42,032 nt of DNA from Solirubrobacter taibaiensis (GCA_027587225.1 JAPDDQ010000055.1:1-42032), one strand, 5' to 3'. Counted from the stretch's first letter, positions 1-8,628 are shown. Notes: generated by a model from the letters alone, not told the origin. Numbers and translations: made by a program.

Positions 1-180
1 GCGTCCACCCCGCCCCGCGACTCGCCACCCGCGTCCACCCCGCCCCGCGACTCGCCACCCGCGTCCACCCCGCCCCGCGACTCGCCACCCGCGTCCACCC
101 CGCCCCGCGACTCGCCACCCGCGTCCACCCCGCCCCGCGACTCGCCACCCGCGCCCACCCCACCCCGCGACTCGCCACCC
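1..180 (-). repeat. 30-bp tandem repeat, six copies, in coding frame
   Basis: Six head-to-tail copies of a 30-bp unit fill positions 1-180 and run off the left edge, so the full copy number is unknown. The copies at 1-150 are identical. The copy at 151-180 differs at two bases (154 and 162), one of which is silent. The unit is a multiple of three and on the minus strand encodes the decapeptide GGESRGGVDA, with one GGESRGGVGA variant next to the unique sequence. There are no spacers, so this is not CRISPR. It is the C-terminal tail of the membrane protein starting at 737. Confidence 0.93.
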
Positions 181-737
181 GCGCCCACGAGCACCGCCGC
201 CGCGCCGGCCAGCAATGCGACGGCGAGCGCGATCCAGGCGAGCCACTTCGCGTCCTCGGCGGCCTGAACCAGTGCGAGTGGCGGGCCGTCGGCGGTGTCG
301 GTCAAGGTCACGCGGACGGTGTCCGGGATGCGCGCGGCGAGGTCGGGGCGGAGCCGGTCCAGCGCCTCGGAGATCAGCAGTCCCGCGTCGACGACGGTCA
401 GCGTCACCGTGCTCGCGTCGGTGTCGAAGGCGGAGCGGTGAAGGTCGCGCACCGAGCCGCGGACGACCGCGCCGAACGCCGCGCTGCGCACGACGCCCTC
501 GGCGGCGCCGAGCACCAGGGGCCGCACGGCGACGAGGTCGGGCTGGGCCGCGATCACCGCATCCGTCAGGCGTCGCGCGACCTCCGCGCTCACCGCGTCG
601 GTCTGCAACGCCTGCTCGGTCCGGGCCGCGAACCGGTCGGCGTCGAACACCTCGCGGTTCGCGAAGGCCGCGACCACGCTCACCATGAGCGCCACCGCCG
701 CCAGCACCGCCAAAACCCAGGAGACCGCGCGCCGCAT
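1..737 (-). CDS. Membrane protein with Gly-rich decapeptide-repeat tail (partial, C-terminus off window)
   Basis: The frame is open from ATG 737 to the left edge (245 codons), with an in-frame stop just upstream of the ATG fixing the 5' limit. Residues about 5-26 form a hydrophobic N-terminal segment. Residues about 27-160 look like an extracytoplasmic alpha/beta domain (FDADRFAART, RPLVLGAAEGVVRSAAFGAV). Residues about 165-186 form a second membrane segment, followed directly by GGESRGGVDA repeats. The topology puts the domain between the two segments outside and the repeat tail inside, unless more segments follow off-window. I recognise no named family. There is no clear Shine-Dalgarno. An internal ATG 17 codons later is less likely because it would cut the first membrane segment. 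Confidence 0.75.
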   Translation of the reverse strand, partial: MRRAVSWVLAVLAAVALMVSVVAAFANREVFDADRFAARTEQALQTDAVSAEVARRLTDAVIAAQPDLVAVRPLVLGAAEGVVRSAAFGAVVRGSVRDLHRSAFDTDASTVTLTVVDAGLLISEALDRLRPDLAARIPDTVRVTLTDTADGPPLALVQAAEDAKWLAWIALAVALLAGAAAVLVGAGGESRGGVGAGGESRGGVDAGGESRGGVDAGGESRGGVDAGGESRGGVDAGGESRGGVD

Positions 738-809
738 CCGCCGCGAACGCTACGCCTCACCCGACGTGGACGAAGCGCGATCATCCCGGGACGCCGGAAG
801 CTGAGACGC

Positions 810-1805
810 GTGGCACTCCATATCGACATCCCCACTTCGGCTCAGCTCGCGACGCTGCTCGACACGCGCGCGCCCGGCTGCGTCTCCATCTACCTGCCCA
901 CGAGCCCGCTGCCGCAGGACGCGGACCAGTCGCGGATCGAGTTCAAGAACCTCGTCGCCGAGGCCGGCACGGCCAACGAGCTGCTCGACGACTTCGCCGA
1001 GGACTTCGTCGCATGGTCGCTGCTCGCGCACAGCCTCGCCGTGTTCGCGACTCCGACCAGCCTGCGCAGCTTCCGGCTCCCGAACCGCCTTTCGAGCTTG
1101 GTGGTCACCGCCGACCGCTTCCACGTCAAGCCGCTGCTGCGCGCCATCACGTTCCCGCAGGCCGCGCTCGTGCTCGCGCTCTCGCAGAATTCCGTGCGCC
1201 TCGTCGAGGTCGCGGGCGACGTCCCGCCGTCCACGATCGAGGTCGCCGGCTTGGAGGCGGTCATTGCCGAGCAGCCGCTGCGCTACGCGCGCCAGGTCGA
1301 CCGCGCGCTGCAGCCCACGCTCGCAGGTCTCGGCCTTCCGCTCATCCTCGCCGCCACCGAGCCGATCGACTCCTTCTACCGCGCGACGAACAGCTACCCC
1401 GACCTGCTCGACGACGGCATCGCCGGCAACCCGGAGCACATGACCGAGGCCGAGCTCGCGCAGGCCGCCCGCCCGATCCTCGACGCCCTCTACGCGGCCG
1501 AGCTCGACACCCTGCGCGCCCGCTTCGACGCCTGGCAGTCCAAGGGCCGCGCCGCGACCGACCTCACCGACGTCGCCCGCGCCGCGACGTTCGGCGCCGT
1601 CGACACATTGTTCGTCGACATCGACGACCTCGTCGAAGGCACGCTCGACCCCGACAGCGGCACCATCACCGGCGGCGACGGTCAAGGCGTCGTGGACGAG
1701 ATCGCCCGCCGCGTCCTCGCCTCCGGCGGCCGCGTCCTCGCGGTTCGCCGCGACGACGTCCCACACGGCAACACCGCCGCTGCGCTGCTCCGCTACGCGG
1801 TTTAG
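810..1805 (+). CDS. baeRF-like (archaeo-eukaryotic release factor-related) protein
   Basis: This 331-residue soluble protein resembles the bacterial relatives of archaeo-eukaryotic release factor 1 (baeRF). Visible signs are the N-terminal CVSIYLPTS strand, the FRLPNRLSSLVVTADRFHVKP region and the C-terminal RRVLASGGRVLAVRRDDVP block typical of the Pelota/eRF1 C-domain fold. These families are thought to act on ribosomes, including stress or hibernation roles. Activity here is inferred from family only. GTG 810 is chosen because GGAAG lies nine bases upstream and homologous sequence begins there; the longer in-frame extension from 438 is antisense to the neighbouring membrane protein. It is divergent from that gene, with 72 bp between them. 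Confidence 0.72.
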   Translation: MALHIDIPTSAQLATLLDTRAPGCVSIYLPTSPLPQDADQSRIEFKNLVAEAGTANELLDDFAEDFVAWSLLAHSLAVFATPTSLRSFRLPNRLSSLVVTADRFHVKPLLRAITFPQAALVLALSQNSVRLVEVAGDVPPSTIEVAGLEAVIAEQPLRYARQVDRALQPTLAGLGLPLILAATEPIDSFYRATNSYPDLLDDGIAGNPEHMTEAELAQAARPILDALYAAELDTLRARFDAWQSKGRAATDLTDVARAATFGAVDTLFVDIDDLVEGTLDPDSGTITGGDGQGVVDEIARRVLASGGRVLAVRRDDVPHGNTAAALLRYAV

Positions 1806-1876
1806 GCACACGTTTTTCGCAATGTTGTGACACACCGGTCTTGTTCCGTGTGAGGCCACGGCGCAAGGATGCGGGG

Positions 1877-2806
1877 GTGGCCCGACAAACCCCCGTCAGG
1901 CGTGAGTCCGGAGGGCAACCGCCCTCCCTGGACGTCGAAATCGCGGCCCTCGCGGGCGTGCAGCACGGCGTCGTCACGACTACGCAGCTGCTCGCGACGG
2001 GCTTGAACCACGAGGCCATCCGGCGCCGCGTGCGCGACGGGCGCCTGCACCGGGTGCATCGCGGCGTGTACGCCGTCGGTCATGCCGCCCTGTCTCGAGA
2101 AGGACGCTGGCGCGCCGCCGTGTTCGCGTGTGGCGAGACGGCGGCACTGAGCCATCTGTCGGCGGCCGAGTGCTGGAACGTCTCGCGTTGGCGCACCTCC
2201 CCCATCAGCGTCGTAACCGCGTCGAAGCACGCGCCCGCCGGCATCGACGTGCACCGCAGCAAGCACCTGGACCCCGAGCGCGACGTGCTCGTGTGGAGGG
2301 GAATCCCGGTCACCAACGTCGCGCGCATGTGCGTGGACCTCACAGACGAGCTCGACGCCTACCAGCTCGCCTACGTCATCTACCGGGCCGAGTACTGGCA
2401 CATCTTCAACCTCGCGGCCACCAGGGCCGCCATGAAGCGCGCGACCGGCCGGCACAACCTGCACATCCTGGAACACGCGCTCGAGCTCAACGCGAGCGGC
2501 TCGGCCGGCACGCGGAGCGCCAAGGAGGACGCGTTCCGCCGCGCGCAACAAAGCGAACCGCTCGTGAACGTGAAGGTCGACGGGATCGAGGTCGACTTCC
2601 ATTGGCCCGACGACAATCGCATCGTCGAGGTCGACGGGGTCCATCACAACCGCAGAGCCACGAAGCTCGACGACGCGCGGCGCGACGAGCGACTCACCGC
2701 GCGCGGGTGGCGTGTCGAACGGGTTCAGAACGACCAAAACACCGGCACCAGCAGCACGGCCACCAGCCCGAACCACACCAACAACGGGAGACCGAGCTTC
2801 CAGTAG
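1877..2806 (+). CDS. AbiEi-type N-terminal domain plus DUF559 nuclease-like domain protein
   Basis: Residues about 15-60 (IAALAGVQHGVVTTTQLLATG) form a winged-helix domain of the AbiEi antitoxin type. About 235-290 is a DUF559/Vsr-like region (DGIEVDFHWPDDNRIVEVDG, then ARRDERLTARGWRVERV). Such two-domain proteins are common single genes in actinobacteria; no AbiEii-type toxin gene is adjacent, so a toxin-antitoxin role is not supported. GTG 1877 follows AAGGA with about nine bases between. The family's usual last 15-25 residues after GWRVxRV are missing. In their place are about 25 polar residues read antisense through the 3' end of the SLC13 gene, giving an 82-bp convergent overlap. This looks like a 3' truncation with read-through. 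Confidence 0.78.
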   Translation: MARQTPVRRESGGQPPSLDVEIAALAGVQHGVVTTTQLLATGLNHEAIRRRVRDGRLHRVHRGVYAVGHAALSREGRWRAAVFACGETAALSHLSAAECWNVSRWRTSPISVVTASKHAPAGIDVHRSKHLDPERDVLVWRGIPVTNVARMCVDLTDELDAYQLAYVIYRAEYWHIFNLAATRAAMKRATGRHNLHILEHALELNASGSAGTRSAKEDAFRRAQQSEPLVNVKVDGIEVDFHWPDDNRIVEVDGVHHNRRATKLDDARRDERLTARGWRVERVQNDQNTGTSSTATSPNHTNNGRPSFQ

Positions 2807-4269
2807 TCGCCGAAGCGGTAGCCGCCCGGTTCCATGACCATCAGGTTCGCGGGGGTGGCGACGGGCGTGAGGAACGCTGCGGCCGCCGACACCGTGACGG
2901 CCATCAGCACGGGCTCGGCGGCAACGTCCATGTCGGCCGCGGCCGACAAGGCCACCGGGATCACGATCAGCGCCGTCGCCATGTTCGAGATCAGCTGGCC
3001 GAGTACCGCCGTCAAGACGAACAGGCCGAGCAGCAACGCGTAGGGACCCGCGTCGCCCACCACGTCCACCAAGACGTCGGCCAGCTGCGCGGCCGCGCCC
3101 GTCGCCACCATCGCAGTCGACAGCGACATCATCCCGCCGACGAGCACGACGGTCGTCCAGGACACGCCGCGCTGCGCCTGCTCGACCGTCAGCACGCGCA
3201 GCACCAGCAACGCGCTCGCCGCCAGCAGCCCCGCCGCCGCGGGTGGGACGGCGCCCGTGGCCAGCAGCAGCACCATCGCCGCCATCACGACCAGCGCCCG
3301 TTTCGCCCCCGCGCCCAACGGCATGGCCCGCCGCACGAGCTCCGGCTCATCGACCACGAGCACCTCGTCCAGACCGCGATCCAACGCCGCCCACGTGCCC
3401 TGCAGCAGCAGCGTGTCGCCTTCGGTCAACGCCACGGCGCCGACGTCCTCACCACGCCGCTGCACCGCCAACACCACGAGGTCCCCGCTCTCGGTCACCA
3501 TCCCCGGGAAGACCCGATCGCCGGCCAGCGCGGATCGCGGCGGGATCACCACTTCGGCCACGCCCGACCGCCGATTCAGCAAGGCCTCTTCCGGATGGTC
3601 GAGCTCGTACTGCGCGATCAGGGTCCGCGCGTGCCCGCTGAAGTCGGGAGCGATCGAGCGCGGCGTCCGCGCGGGCAACAGCCGCTCCCCGAACACCAGC
3701 ACGATCGCCACCGTCCCCAGCACCAACGGCACCCCGACCAACGCGAACGAGAAGAACCCGAACCCGTCGCCTCCCGGCACCGCGTCCGAGACGATCACGT
3801 TCACGGGCGTCCCGGTCAGCGCCAGCAACGACCCGGCGTGCGCGGCGAACGCCAACGGCAGCATCAGCTGCGAGGGCGAGCGCCCGGTCTGCACGGCCAG
3901 CACCACGGCGACGGGCACCAACGCCGCCACCGCACCGTTCACGTTCAACAACGCGGTCAACCCGGCCGCCAGCCCCATCGTCATCACGATCAGCCGCGTG
4001 CGGCTTCCGCCGACCCTGGCCACCAGCTGCTGCCCCACCCACGCCGTCACCCCCGACGCCTCCAACGCCTCGCTCACCACGAACAGCGAAGCGATGAACA
4101 GCACCGTCGGATCGCCGAAGCCCGCCAAAGCGTCCTCCAGCGACAACACACCGGAGGCCCACAAGGACAACGCCACCAGCACCGCCACGACCGCGACCGG
4201 CACCTTGTCCACCACGAACAGCACCACGGCCGCGCCGAGCACGACATACGTGATCGTGCTGTCGTCCAT
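2725..4269 (-). CDS. SLC13/DASS-type anion permease with RCK_C domain
   Basis: This 514-residue inner-membrane transporter has about ten membrane segments in two halves joined by a soluble region. Residues about 220-300 form the soluble TrkA_C/RCK_C-like domain (EVVIPPRSALAGDRVF, GDTLLLQGTWAAL). The paired loops GTPVNVIVSD and the C-terminal TPVATPANLMV resemble the substrate/sodium-binding SNT/TPxN-type loops of SLC13. Family members move dicarboxylates, sulfate or related anions with sodium or protons. The start codon abuts the AbgT stop (TAGATG), so it is translated as the last gene of the M20-AbgT-SLC13 operon. The substrate is not determinable from sequence; context favours an organic acid or amino-acid-derived anion. 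Confidence 0.86.
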   Translation of the reverse strand: MDDSTITYVVLGAAVVLFVVDKVPVAVVAVLVALSLWASGVLSLEDALAGFGDPTVLFIASLFVVSEALEASGVTAWVGQQLVARVGGSRTRLIVMTMGLAAGLTALLNVNGAVAALVPVAVVLAVQTGRSPSQLMLPLAFAAHAGSLLALTGTPVNVIVSDAVPGGDGFGFFSFALVGVPLVLGTVAIVLVFGERLLPARTPRSIAPDFSGHARTLIAQYELDHPEEALLNRRSGVAEVVIPPRSALAGDRVFPGMVTESGDLVVLAVQRRGEDVGAVALTEGDTLLLQGTWAALDRGLDEVLVVDEPELVRRAMPLGAGAKRALVVMAAMVLLLATGAVPPAAAGLLAASALLVLRVLTVEQAQRGVSWTTVVLVGGMMSLSTAMVATGAAAQLADVLVDVVGDAGPYALLLGLFVLTAVLGQLISNMATALIVIPVALSAAADMDVAAEPVLMAVTVSAAAAFLTPVATPANLMVMEPGGYRFGDYWKLGLPLLVWFGLVAVLLVPVFWSF

Positions 4270-5934
4270 CTACGGGTGCACAGGCGCGCCGGGCCCCCAG
4301 GGAATCCCGACCAGGTACCACGCCACGAAGAACAGCGTCCACGCGATCGACAGGAAGATCACGTACGGGAGCATCAGCGAGACGACGGTCCCGATCCCCG
4401 CGTGCCGGTTGTAGCGCTGGACGAAGACCACGATCAGCGGGAAGTACGCCATCAGCGGCGTCACGACGTTCAGCGGCGAGTCGGCGACGCGGTAGGCCGC
4501 CAAGACCGTCTGTGGCGTCACATCCAGCCGGATCAGCAGCGGGATGAAGATCGGCGCGAGGATCGCCCACTTGGCGATGGCCGCGGGCATGATCAGGTCC
4601 ACGAGCATCGTCACGATCATGAAGCCGATCAACAGCCAGATCGCGCCGATGTCCATGCTCTCGAGCACGTCACCGAGGCCGACCGCGGCCACCTCGGCCA
4701 TGTTCGAGTACGAGAAGTACGCGATGAACTGGGCGATCAGCAGGAACAGGAACAACAGCGACGCCATCCCCGCCCAGGACTTGGTGATCGAGGCCAGGAT
4801 CTCCGTCGACGTCTTGATCGTCCCCGCCCCGCGCCCGTAGGCCAGCCCGGCCGCCAAGAAGATCACCGCGATGATCACGATCAGGCTGTCCATGAACGGC
4901 GAGTCGCCGATCACGGCCCCCGTCTCGGGGTCCTGCAGCGGCGCACCGGGGATCGCGGTCAACAGCGCGATCACACCCACCACGCCCAGGGTCGCCCACA
5001 GCGCGTAACGCAGCCCGCGCGCCTCGCCGGCCTCGTCCACGACCGGCTCTTCCTCCGGCTGCGGCCCGGCGTCCGCGGGATTCCACGTCGGCATCCGCGG
5101 CTCCACCAGCTTCGCGGTCACCACCGTCAGCACGATCGTGACGAACAGCGCCGAAGCGATCCCGAAGAACAGGTTCGCGGCGAGATCGATCCGCGCGTTC
5201 GGGTCCACCAACGCGGAAGCGTCATTCGTGATCTCCGTGAGCACCCCGTCCAGCGGCGTGATCAGGAAGTTCACGCCGAACCCGGCCGCCACGCCCGCGA
5301 ACGCCGCCGCGATACCGGCAAGCGGATTGCGACCCACGCTCTTGAAGGCGACCGCGCCTAAGGGAATCAGCACGATGTACCCCGCGTCCGAGGCGACGCT
5401 GGAGATCATGCCGAGCAGCACGATGATGAACGTCAGCGTCGAGCTCGAGGACACCGCGACGAGCTTGCGGATCAGCGCCCCGATCAGCCCGGCGGCCTCC
5501 GCCAACCCGACGCCGATCATCACCACGAGGATGATCGCCACCGCCGCGAAGTTGCGGAAGTTGTCCACGAACGAGGTGAACAGGAAGCGGATGCCCTCGC
5601 CGGTCAGCAGCCCCTCGACCGCGGTCGTCTTCTCGCGCACCTGGTAGTCGTCGGCGGGTTCGTGCTCGGTCGGGCCGACGTACACGGAGTCGGTGGAACC
5701 GCCGTAATAGGTCTCCTCCGACAGTGCCGGCGGCGGCTCGACGACCTGGTAGGTCGCCTTCACGTCCGCCCACGCGAGGATCTGCGACAGCACGATCACG
5801 CCCACGCAGAGCCAGAGGAACAGGATCGCCGGGTCGGGCATCTTGTTCCCGAGCCGCTCGATCCGGTCGAGCATCTTCGCCATGCCGGTGTGCGGCGCGG
5901 CGGGCGGTGTCGGTGCGGCGAGCGTGTCAGCCAC
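4270..5934 (-). CDS. abgT: AbgT-family transporter
   Basis: This 554-residue integral membrane protein is a full-length AbgT homologue. Conserved features visible are LGNKMPDPAILFLW near residue 28, the FVDNFRNFAAVAIILVVMIG segment, the ASDAGYIVLIPLGAV loop, and the C-terminal ADSPLNVVTPLMAYFPLIV hairpin. AbgT of E. coli imports p-aminobenzoyl-glutamate, and other members export sulfonamides. The start overlaps the upstream M20 peptidase by 8 bp, so the pair is translationally coupled. Peptidase plus AbgT recalls the abgAB-abgT logic (cleave and transport an N-acyl-glutamate or dipeptide-like compound). A soluble insert near residues 55-100 is expected between the first membrane segments. Confidence 0.9.
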   Translation of the reverse strand: MADTLAAPTPPAAPHTGMAKMLDRIERLGNKMPDPAILFLWLCVGVIVLSQILAWADVKATYQVVEPPPALSEETYYGGSTDSVYVGPTEHEPADDYQVREKTTAVEGLLTGEGIRFLFTSFVDNFRNFAAVAIILVVMIGVGLAEAAGLIGALIRKLVAVSSSSTLTFIIVLLGMISSVASDAGYIVLIPLGAVAFKSVGRNPLAGIAAAFAGVAAGFGVNFLITPLDGVLTEITNDASALVDPNARIDLAANLFFGIASALFVTIVLTVVTAKLVEPRMPTWNPADAGPQPEEEPVVDEAGEARGLRYALWATLGVVGVIALLTAIPGAPLQDPETGAVIGDSPFMDSLIVIIAVIFLAAGLAYGRGAGTIKTSTEILASITKSWAGMASLLFLFLLIAQFIAYFSYSNMAEVAAVGLGDVLESMDIGAIWLLIGFMIVTMLVDLIMPAAIAKWAILAPIFIPLLIRLDVTPQTVLAAYRVADSPLNVVTPLMAYFPLIVVFVQRYNRHAGIGTVVSLMLPYVIFLSIAWTLFFVAWYLVGIPWGPGAPVHP

Positions 5935-7264
5935 GCCAACGCTCCGCGAGCTCGCCGAAGAACGCGGCTTCGAACGCGACCGCGCGTTCGAGCTCCTCGA
6001 CCAGCACCCGCTCGTCGGGCGCGTGGATGTTGGCGTAGCCGTCGGTCGCGCCGACCAGCAGGATCTCAGCGCCCGGCGCCGCCGCGGCCAACGCGTTCAC
6101 GAGCGGGATCGACCCGCCGCCGGCCGCGCTCACGGGATCGATGCCCCAGGCCGAGCGCATCGCCGCCCGGGCCGCCTCGTAGCCGACGCCGCCGGTCTCC
6201 GCGGCGAAGCCGTTGCCGGTCGCGCCCCCGCTCACCTGCAGCTCGATCCCGAACGGCCGCAGCGAGCGCAAATGGTGGATCAGCGCCTCCTGCGCCTGCA
6301 CCGCGTCCTGCGCCGGATGCACGCGCAGGTTGATCGTGGCGCGCGCGTACGGCGACACGGCATTCAAAGCGTTGTCCACGCTCGGCACGTCGATGCCCGT
6401 GACGGTGATCGCCGGTCCCGACCACACGCGCGAGCCGAGCCCGCCCGTGCCGATCAGCGGCATCCCGTCTTGGACCTCGGCCAGCGCCCGGAACTCGTCG
6501 TCGCTGTAGGACTCACCGTCCCACTCCTCGCGCCGCAGGCCTTCCACCGCGACGTTCCCGTCGTCGTCGTGCAACGTCGACAACGCGCGCAGCACCGCGA
6601 GCAACGCGTCTGGGGCGGCGCCTCCGAACTGCCCGGAATGCTTTGCGCCGGCCAGGGTCGTGACCTCCACGGTCACCATCGCCATGCCGCGCAGCGCCAC
6701 CGTCAAGGTCGGTACGCCGGGGCGCACGCTGCCCATGTCCCCGATCACCATCGCGTCGCACGCGAAGGCCTCCGGAGCGGTCGGCGGATAGGTCGTCAAC
6801 GCGCCGCCGCCGACTTCCTCCTGGCCTTCGATCACGAGCTTGATGCCCACGGGCGGCTTCCCGTCCCACGCGCGCAACGCGCCGACGTGGGCGATGATGT
6901 TGGCCTTCGAGTCCGCGCTCCCGCGACCGTAGATCGCGCCGTCGCGCTCGACCGGGACGAACGGCGGGGACGTCCACAACGCCTCGTCCCCCGCGGGCAC
7001 GACGTCGTAGTGGCTGTAGAGCAGGACGGTCGGCGCGCCGTCGGGCGCGGGGATATCGCCGGTGAGCACCGGCGCGGTGTCCGGCAGGTCGAGCGACCCG
7101 AGGTTCTGCACGCCCGCGGCGCGGAACAGCTCGGTGACGTGCTCGAACGCAGCGAGCAGTTGCGACCGTGTTGGCTCGGGGTAGCCCGCCGCGGAGATCG
7201 ACGGGATCGCGACCAGCTCCGCGAGGTCCTGCTTGAGGCCCTCGAGCAGGCTCACCTGGGTCAT
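5927..7264 (-). CDS. M20-family metallopeptidase (dipeptidase/carboxypeptidase-like)
   Basis: This 445-residue cytoplasmic enzyme has the M20 di-zinc site: H85 in SHYDVVP, bridging D118 in GRGSADSK, catalytic E149 and ligand E150 in EGQEE, and a C-terminal HAPDERV. A dimerisation (lid) domain of about residues 190-330 splits the catalytic domain. M20 enzymes hydrolyse dipeptides, N-acyl amino acids or acyl-glutamates. As first gene of an operon with AbgT, an N-acyl-amino-acid or p-aminobenzoyl-glutamate substrate is the natural guess. ATG 7264 lies 49 bp from the divergent phosphodiester glycosidase gene, so both promoters share a very short region. Confidence 0.9.
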   Translation of the reverse strand: MTQVSLLEGLKQDLAELVAIPSISAAGYPEPTRSQLLAAFEHVTELFRAAGVQNLGSLDLPDTAPVLTGDIPAPDGAPTVLLYSHYDVVPAGDEALWTSPPFVPVERDGAIYGRGSADSKANIIAHVGALRAWDGKPPVGIKLVIEGQEEVGGGALTTYPPTAPEAFACDAMVIGDMGSVRPGVPTLTVALRGMAMVTVEVTTLAGAKHSGQFGGAAPDALLAVLRALSTLHDDDGNVAVEGLRREEWDGESYSDDEFRALAEVQDGMPLIGTGGLGSRVWSGPAITVTGIDVPSVDNALNAVSPYARATINLRVHPAQDAVQAQEALIHHLRSLRPFGIELQVSGGATGNGFAAETGGVGYEAARAAMRSAWGIDPVSAAGGGSIPLVNALAAAAPGAEILLVGATDGYANIHAPDERVLVEELERAVAFEAAFFGELAERWRG

Positions 7265-7313
7265 GGATCAAACCCTGCGGGGCGTGAGGGTGAGGAGGCA
7301 TCACCCGGACGGG

Positions 7314-8060
7314 ATGAGGAGTACGGTGCCCGCCACGTACGAGTTGCTGCGACTTCAGAACCGCGACGGCGAGGAGACCACGATCTACCTCGTCCGCCAT
7401 CCCCTGCGCACGACGCGGGTCACCGTCGCGCATTTCGACCCGCCGGAGCGGCTGGACCACTGGTGCGCGACGACCGGCCACAAGGAGGCGATCGTCGGCG
7501 GCTTCTTCCTCCGTGACCCGTACCGTCCGCTCGGGGAGCTGTGGCGCGACGGCGTGTCCATCCCCCACGAGCCCGTGGCCGCGCCCTGGGCGGACAAGCG
7601 AGCCTGCGTGCACGTCGATGGCCACGTGAAGCTGGCCCCGCGGGACGCCCTCCCCGCCGACCCGGTCGGCCACCTCGTCCAGGCCGGTCCGCTGCTCGTC
7701 CGCGACGGGCGCTCAGTGATCGACGGCTCGGACCCCGAGGGCTTCTCGGCCGGCGCCGCGCAGTTCGACTCCGACATCACCGTCGGTCGCTACCCGCGCG
7801 CCGCGCTGGGCGTGAGTGAGGACGAGCTGCTGGCCGTGTGCTGCGACGGCCGCCGCTCGGGCGTCGACGCGGGCCTGGACCTCGGTGAGCTCGCCCGGCT
7901 GCTGATCTCGTTCGGCGCTCGCGACGCGATCAACCTCGACGGCGGCGGGTCCGCGACGCTCGTGCACCGCGGCCATCTCCTCAACCGCCCCTACTCGGAC
8001 ATCGACCAGCCCGCGCCGGAGTCGCGCGCGGTCGTCAGCGCGCTCGTCTTCACGGCCTGA
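7314..8060 (+). CDS. Phosphodiester glycosidase (NAGPA-domain) family protein
   Basis: This 248-residue protein matches the NAGPA/exopolysaccharide-type domain: an early VRHPLRTTRVTVAHF strand, a central GGFFLRD motif, and the diagnostic C-terminal NLDGGGSATLV followed by NRP. The family contains the mammalian enzyme uncovering mannose-6-phosphate diesters and bacterial relatives; the bacterial substrate is unknown. No signal peptide is visible, unlike many exported members. ATG 7314 is the first start with the full domain. An AGGAGG sits 16 bases upstream, somewhat far, while GTG 7326 has GAGGAG only four bases before it, so the start is uncertain by four codons. The 3' end overlaps the convergent XRE gene by 11 bp. 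Confidence 0.8.
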   Translation: MRSTVPATYELLRLQNRDGEETTIYLVRHPLRTTRVTVAHFDPPERLDHWCATTGHKEAIVGGFFLRDPYRPLGELWRDGVSIPHEPVAAPWADKRACVHVDGHVKLAPRDALPADPVGHLVQAGPLLVRDGRSVIDGSDPEGFSAGAAQFDSDITVGRYPRAALGVSEDELLAVCCDGRRSGVDAGLDLGELARLLISFGARDAINLDGGGSATLVHRGHLLNRPYSDIDQPAPESRAVVSALVFTA

Positions 8061-8544
8061 AGATCACGAGCGCCTCCGCCGGGCGACCGACGGCGGTGAC
8101 AGCGTGCGGCTCCCAGGTGGAGAACGACGCCGCCTCGCCGGTCGCGAGCACGCGATCGGACGCGCCGACGAGCAGCCGCACCGCGCCGTCGAGCACGTAC
8201 AGCCACTGATGCCCCTCGTGCTGATGAAGCCGCGGCGCCTCCACCGGCAGCACGATCCGGTACACACGCGGCCCGTCGGCGCGTTCAGGGCCGACAGGCC
8301 ACCACGTACGGCCGTCCTGCGCGGGATCCGGCACCCGCTCCTCGGCCAGCAGCGCGTCGGTGGAGACCTCGAGCGCCGCCGCGAGCCGCTCGACCTGCGT
8401 CAAGGTGAGGCGTCGCGCGCCGGTCTCCAGGCGGCTGATCGTCGACGCCGTCATCCCCGCCCGGTCAGCCAGCTGCGCGAGCGACAGCCCGCGTTCGAAG
8501 CGCGCCTGCCGGAGCCGCGCGCGGACCCGCTCCTCGATTGCCAT
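8050..8544 (-). CDS. XRE-family regulator with C-terminal cupin
   Basis: Residues about 5-60 form a helix-turn-helix of the XRE type (RFERGLSLAQLADRAGMTAS, then TISRLETG). Residues about 95-160 form a small cupin (HQHEGHQWLYVLDGAVRLL, then WEPHAV). This architecture is typical of one-component repressors that sense a small ligand in the cupin barrel. ATG 8544 begins a standard XRE N-terminus. An upstream in-frame ATG at 8595 would overlap the divergent epoxide hydrolase start and has no better ribosome site. An inverted repeat lies between the two genes, so autoregulation and control of the hydrolase are likely. Confidence 0.85.
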   Translation of the reverse strand: MAIEERVRARLRQARFERGLSLAQLADRAGMTASTISRLETGARRLTLTQVERLAAALEVSTDALLAEERVPDPAQDGRTWWPVGPERADGPRVYRIVLPVEAPRLHQHEGHQWLYVLDGAVRLLVGASDRVLATGEAASFSTWEPHAVTAVGRPAEALVIFRP

Positions 8545-8553
8545 TTCGGCAAC

Positions 8554-8587
8554 GAGGTTGGCAGCCGCTGAGCGAGCCGACAACCTC
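8554..8587. promoter_or_regulatory. Inverted repeat, candidate XRE operator
   Basis: GAGGTTG (8554-8560) and CAACCTC (8581-8587) form a perfect 7-bp inverted repeat separated by 20 bp. They sit in the 49-bp gap between the XRE-cupin start and the ATG of the epoxide hydrolase reading frame. Position and symmetry suit a dimeric repressor controlling both genes. The link to this regulator is inference. Confidence 0.45.
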
Positions 8588-8628
8588 AGATCCATGCAGA
8601 TCGACGTTCCGGCGGGCACATCAACGCG

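Noticed and set aside
1..180. CRISPR array
   Set aside because: The 30-bp units are directly adjacent with no unique spacers and lie in a coding frame.
1877..2806. Functional AbiE toxin-antitoxin system
   Set aside because: Only the AbiEi-like domain is present, fused to DUF559, and no AbiEii toxin gene is adjacent.
2128..5361. Long plus-strand open frame (over 1,000 codons) across the SLC13 and AbgT genes
   Set aside because: Composition is Arg/His/Gln-rich with no family signal. It is antisense to two clear transporter genes; such frames are common at this GC content.
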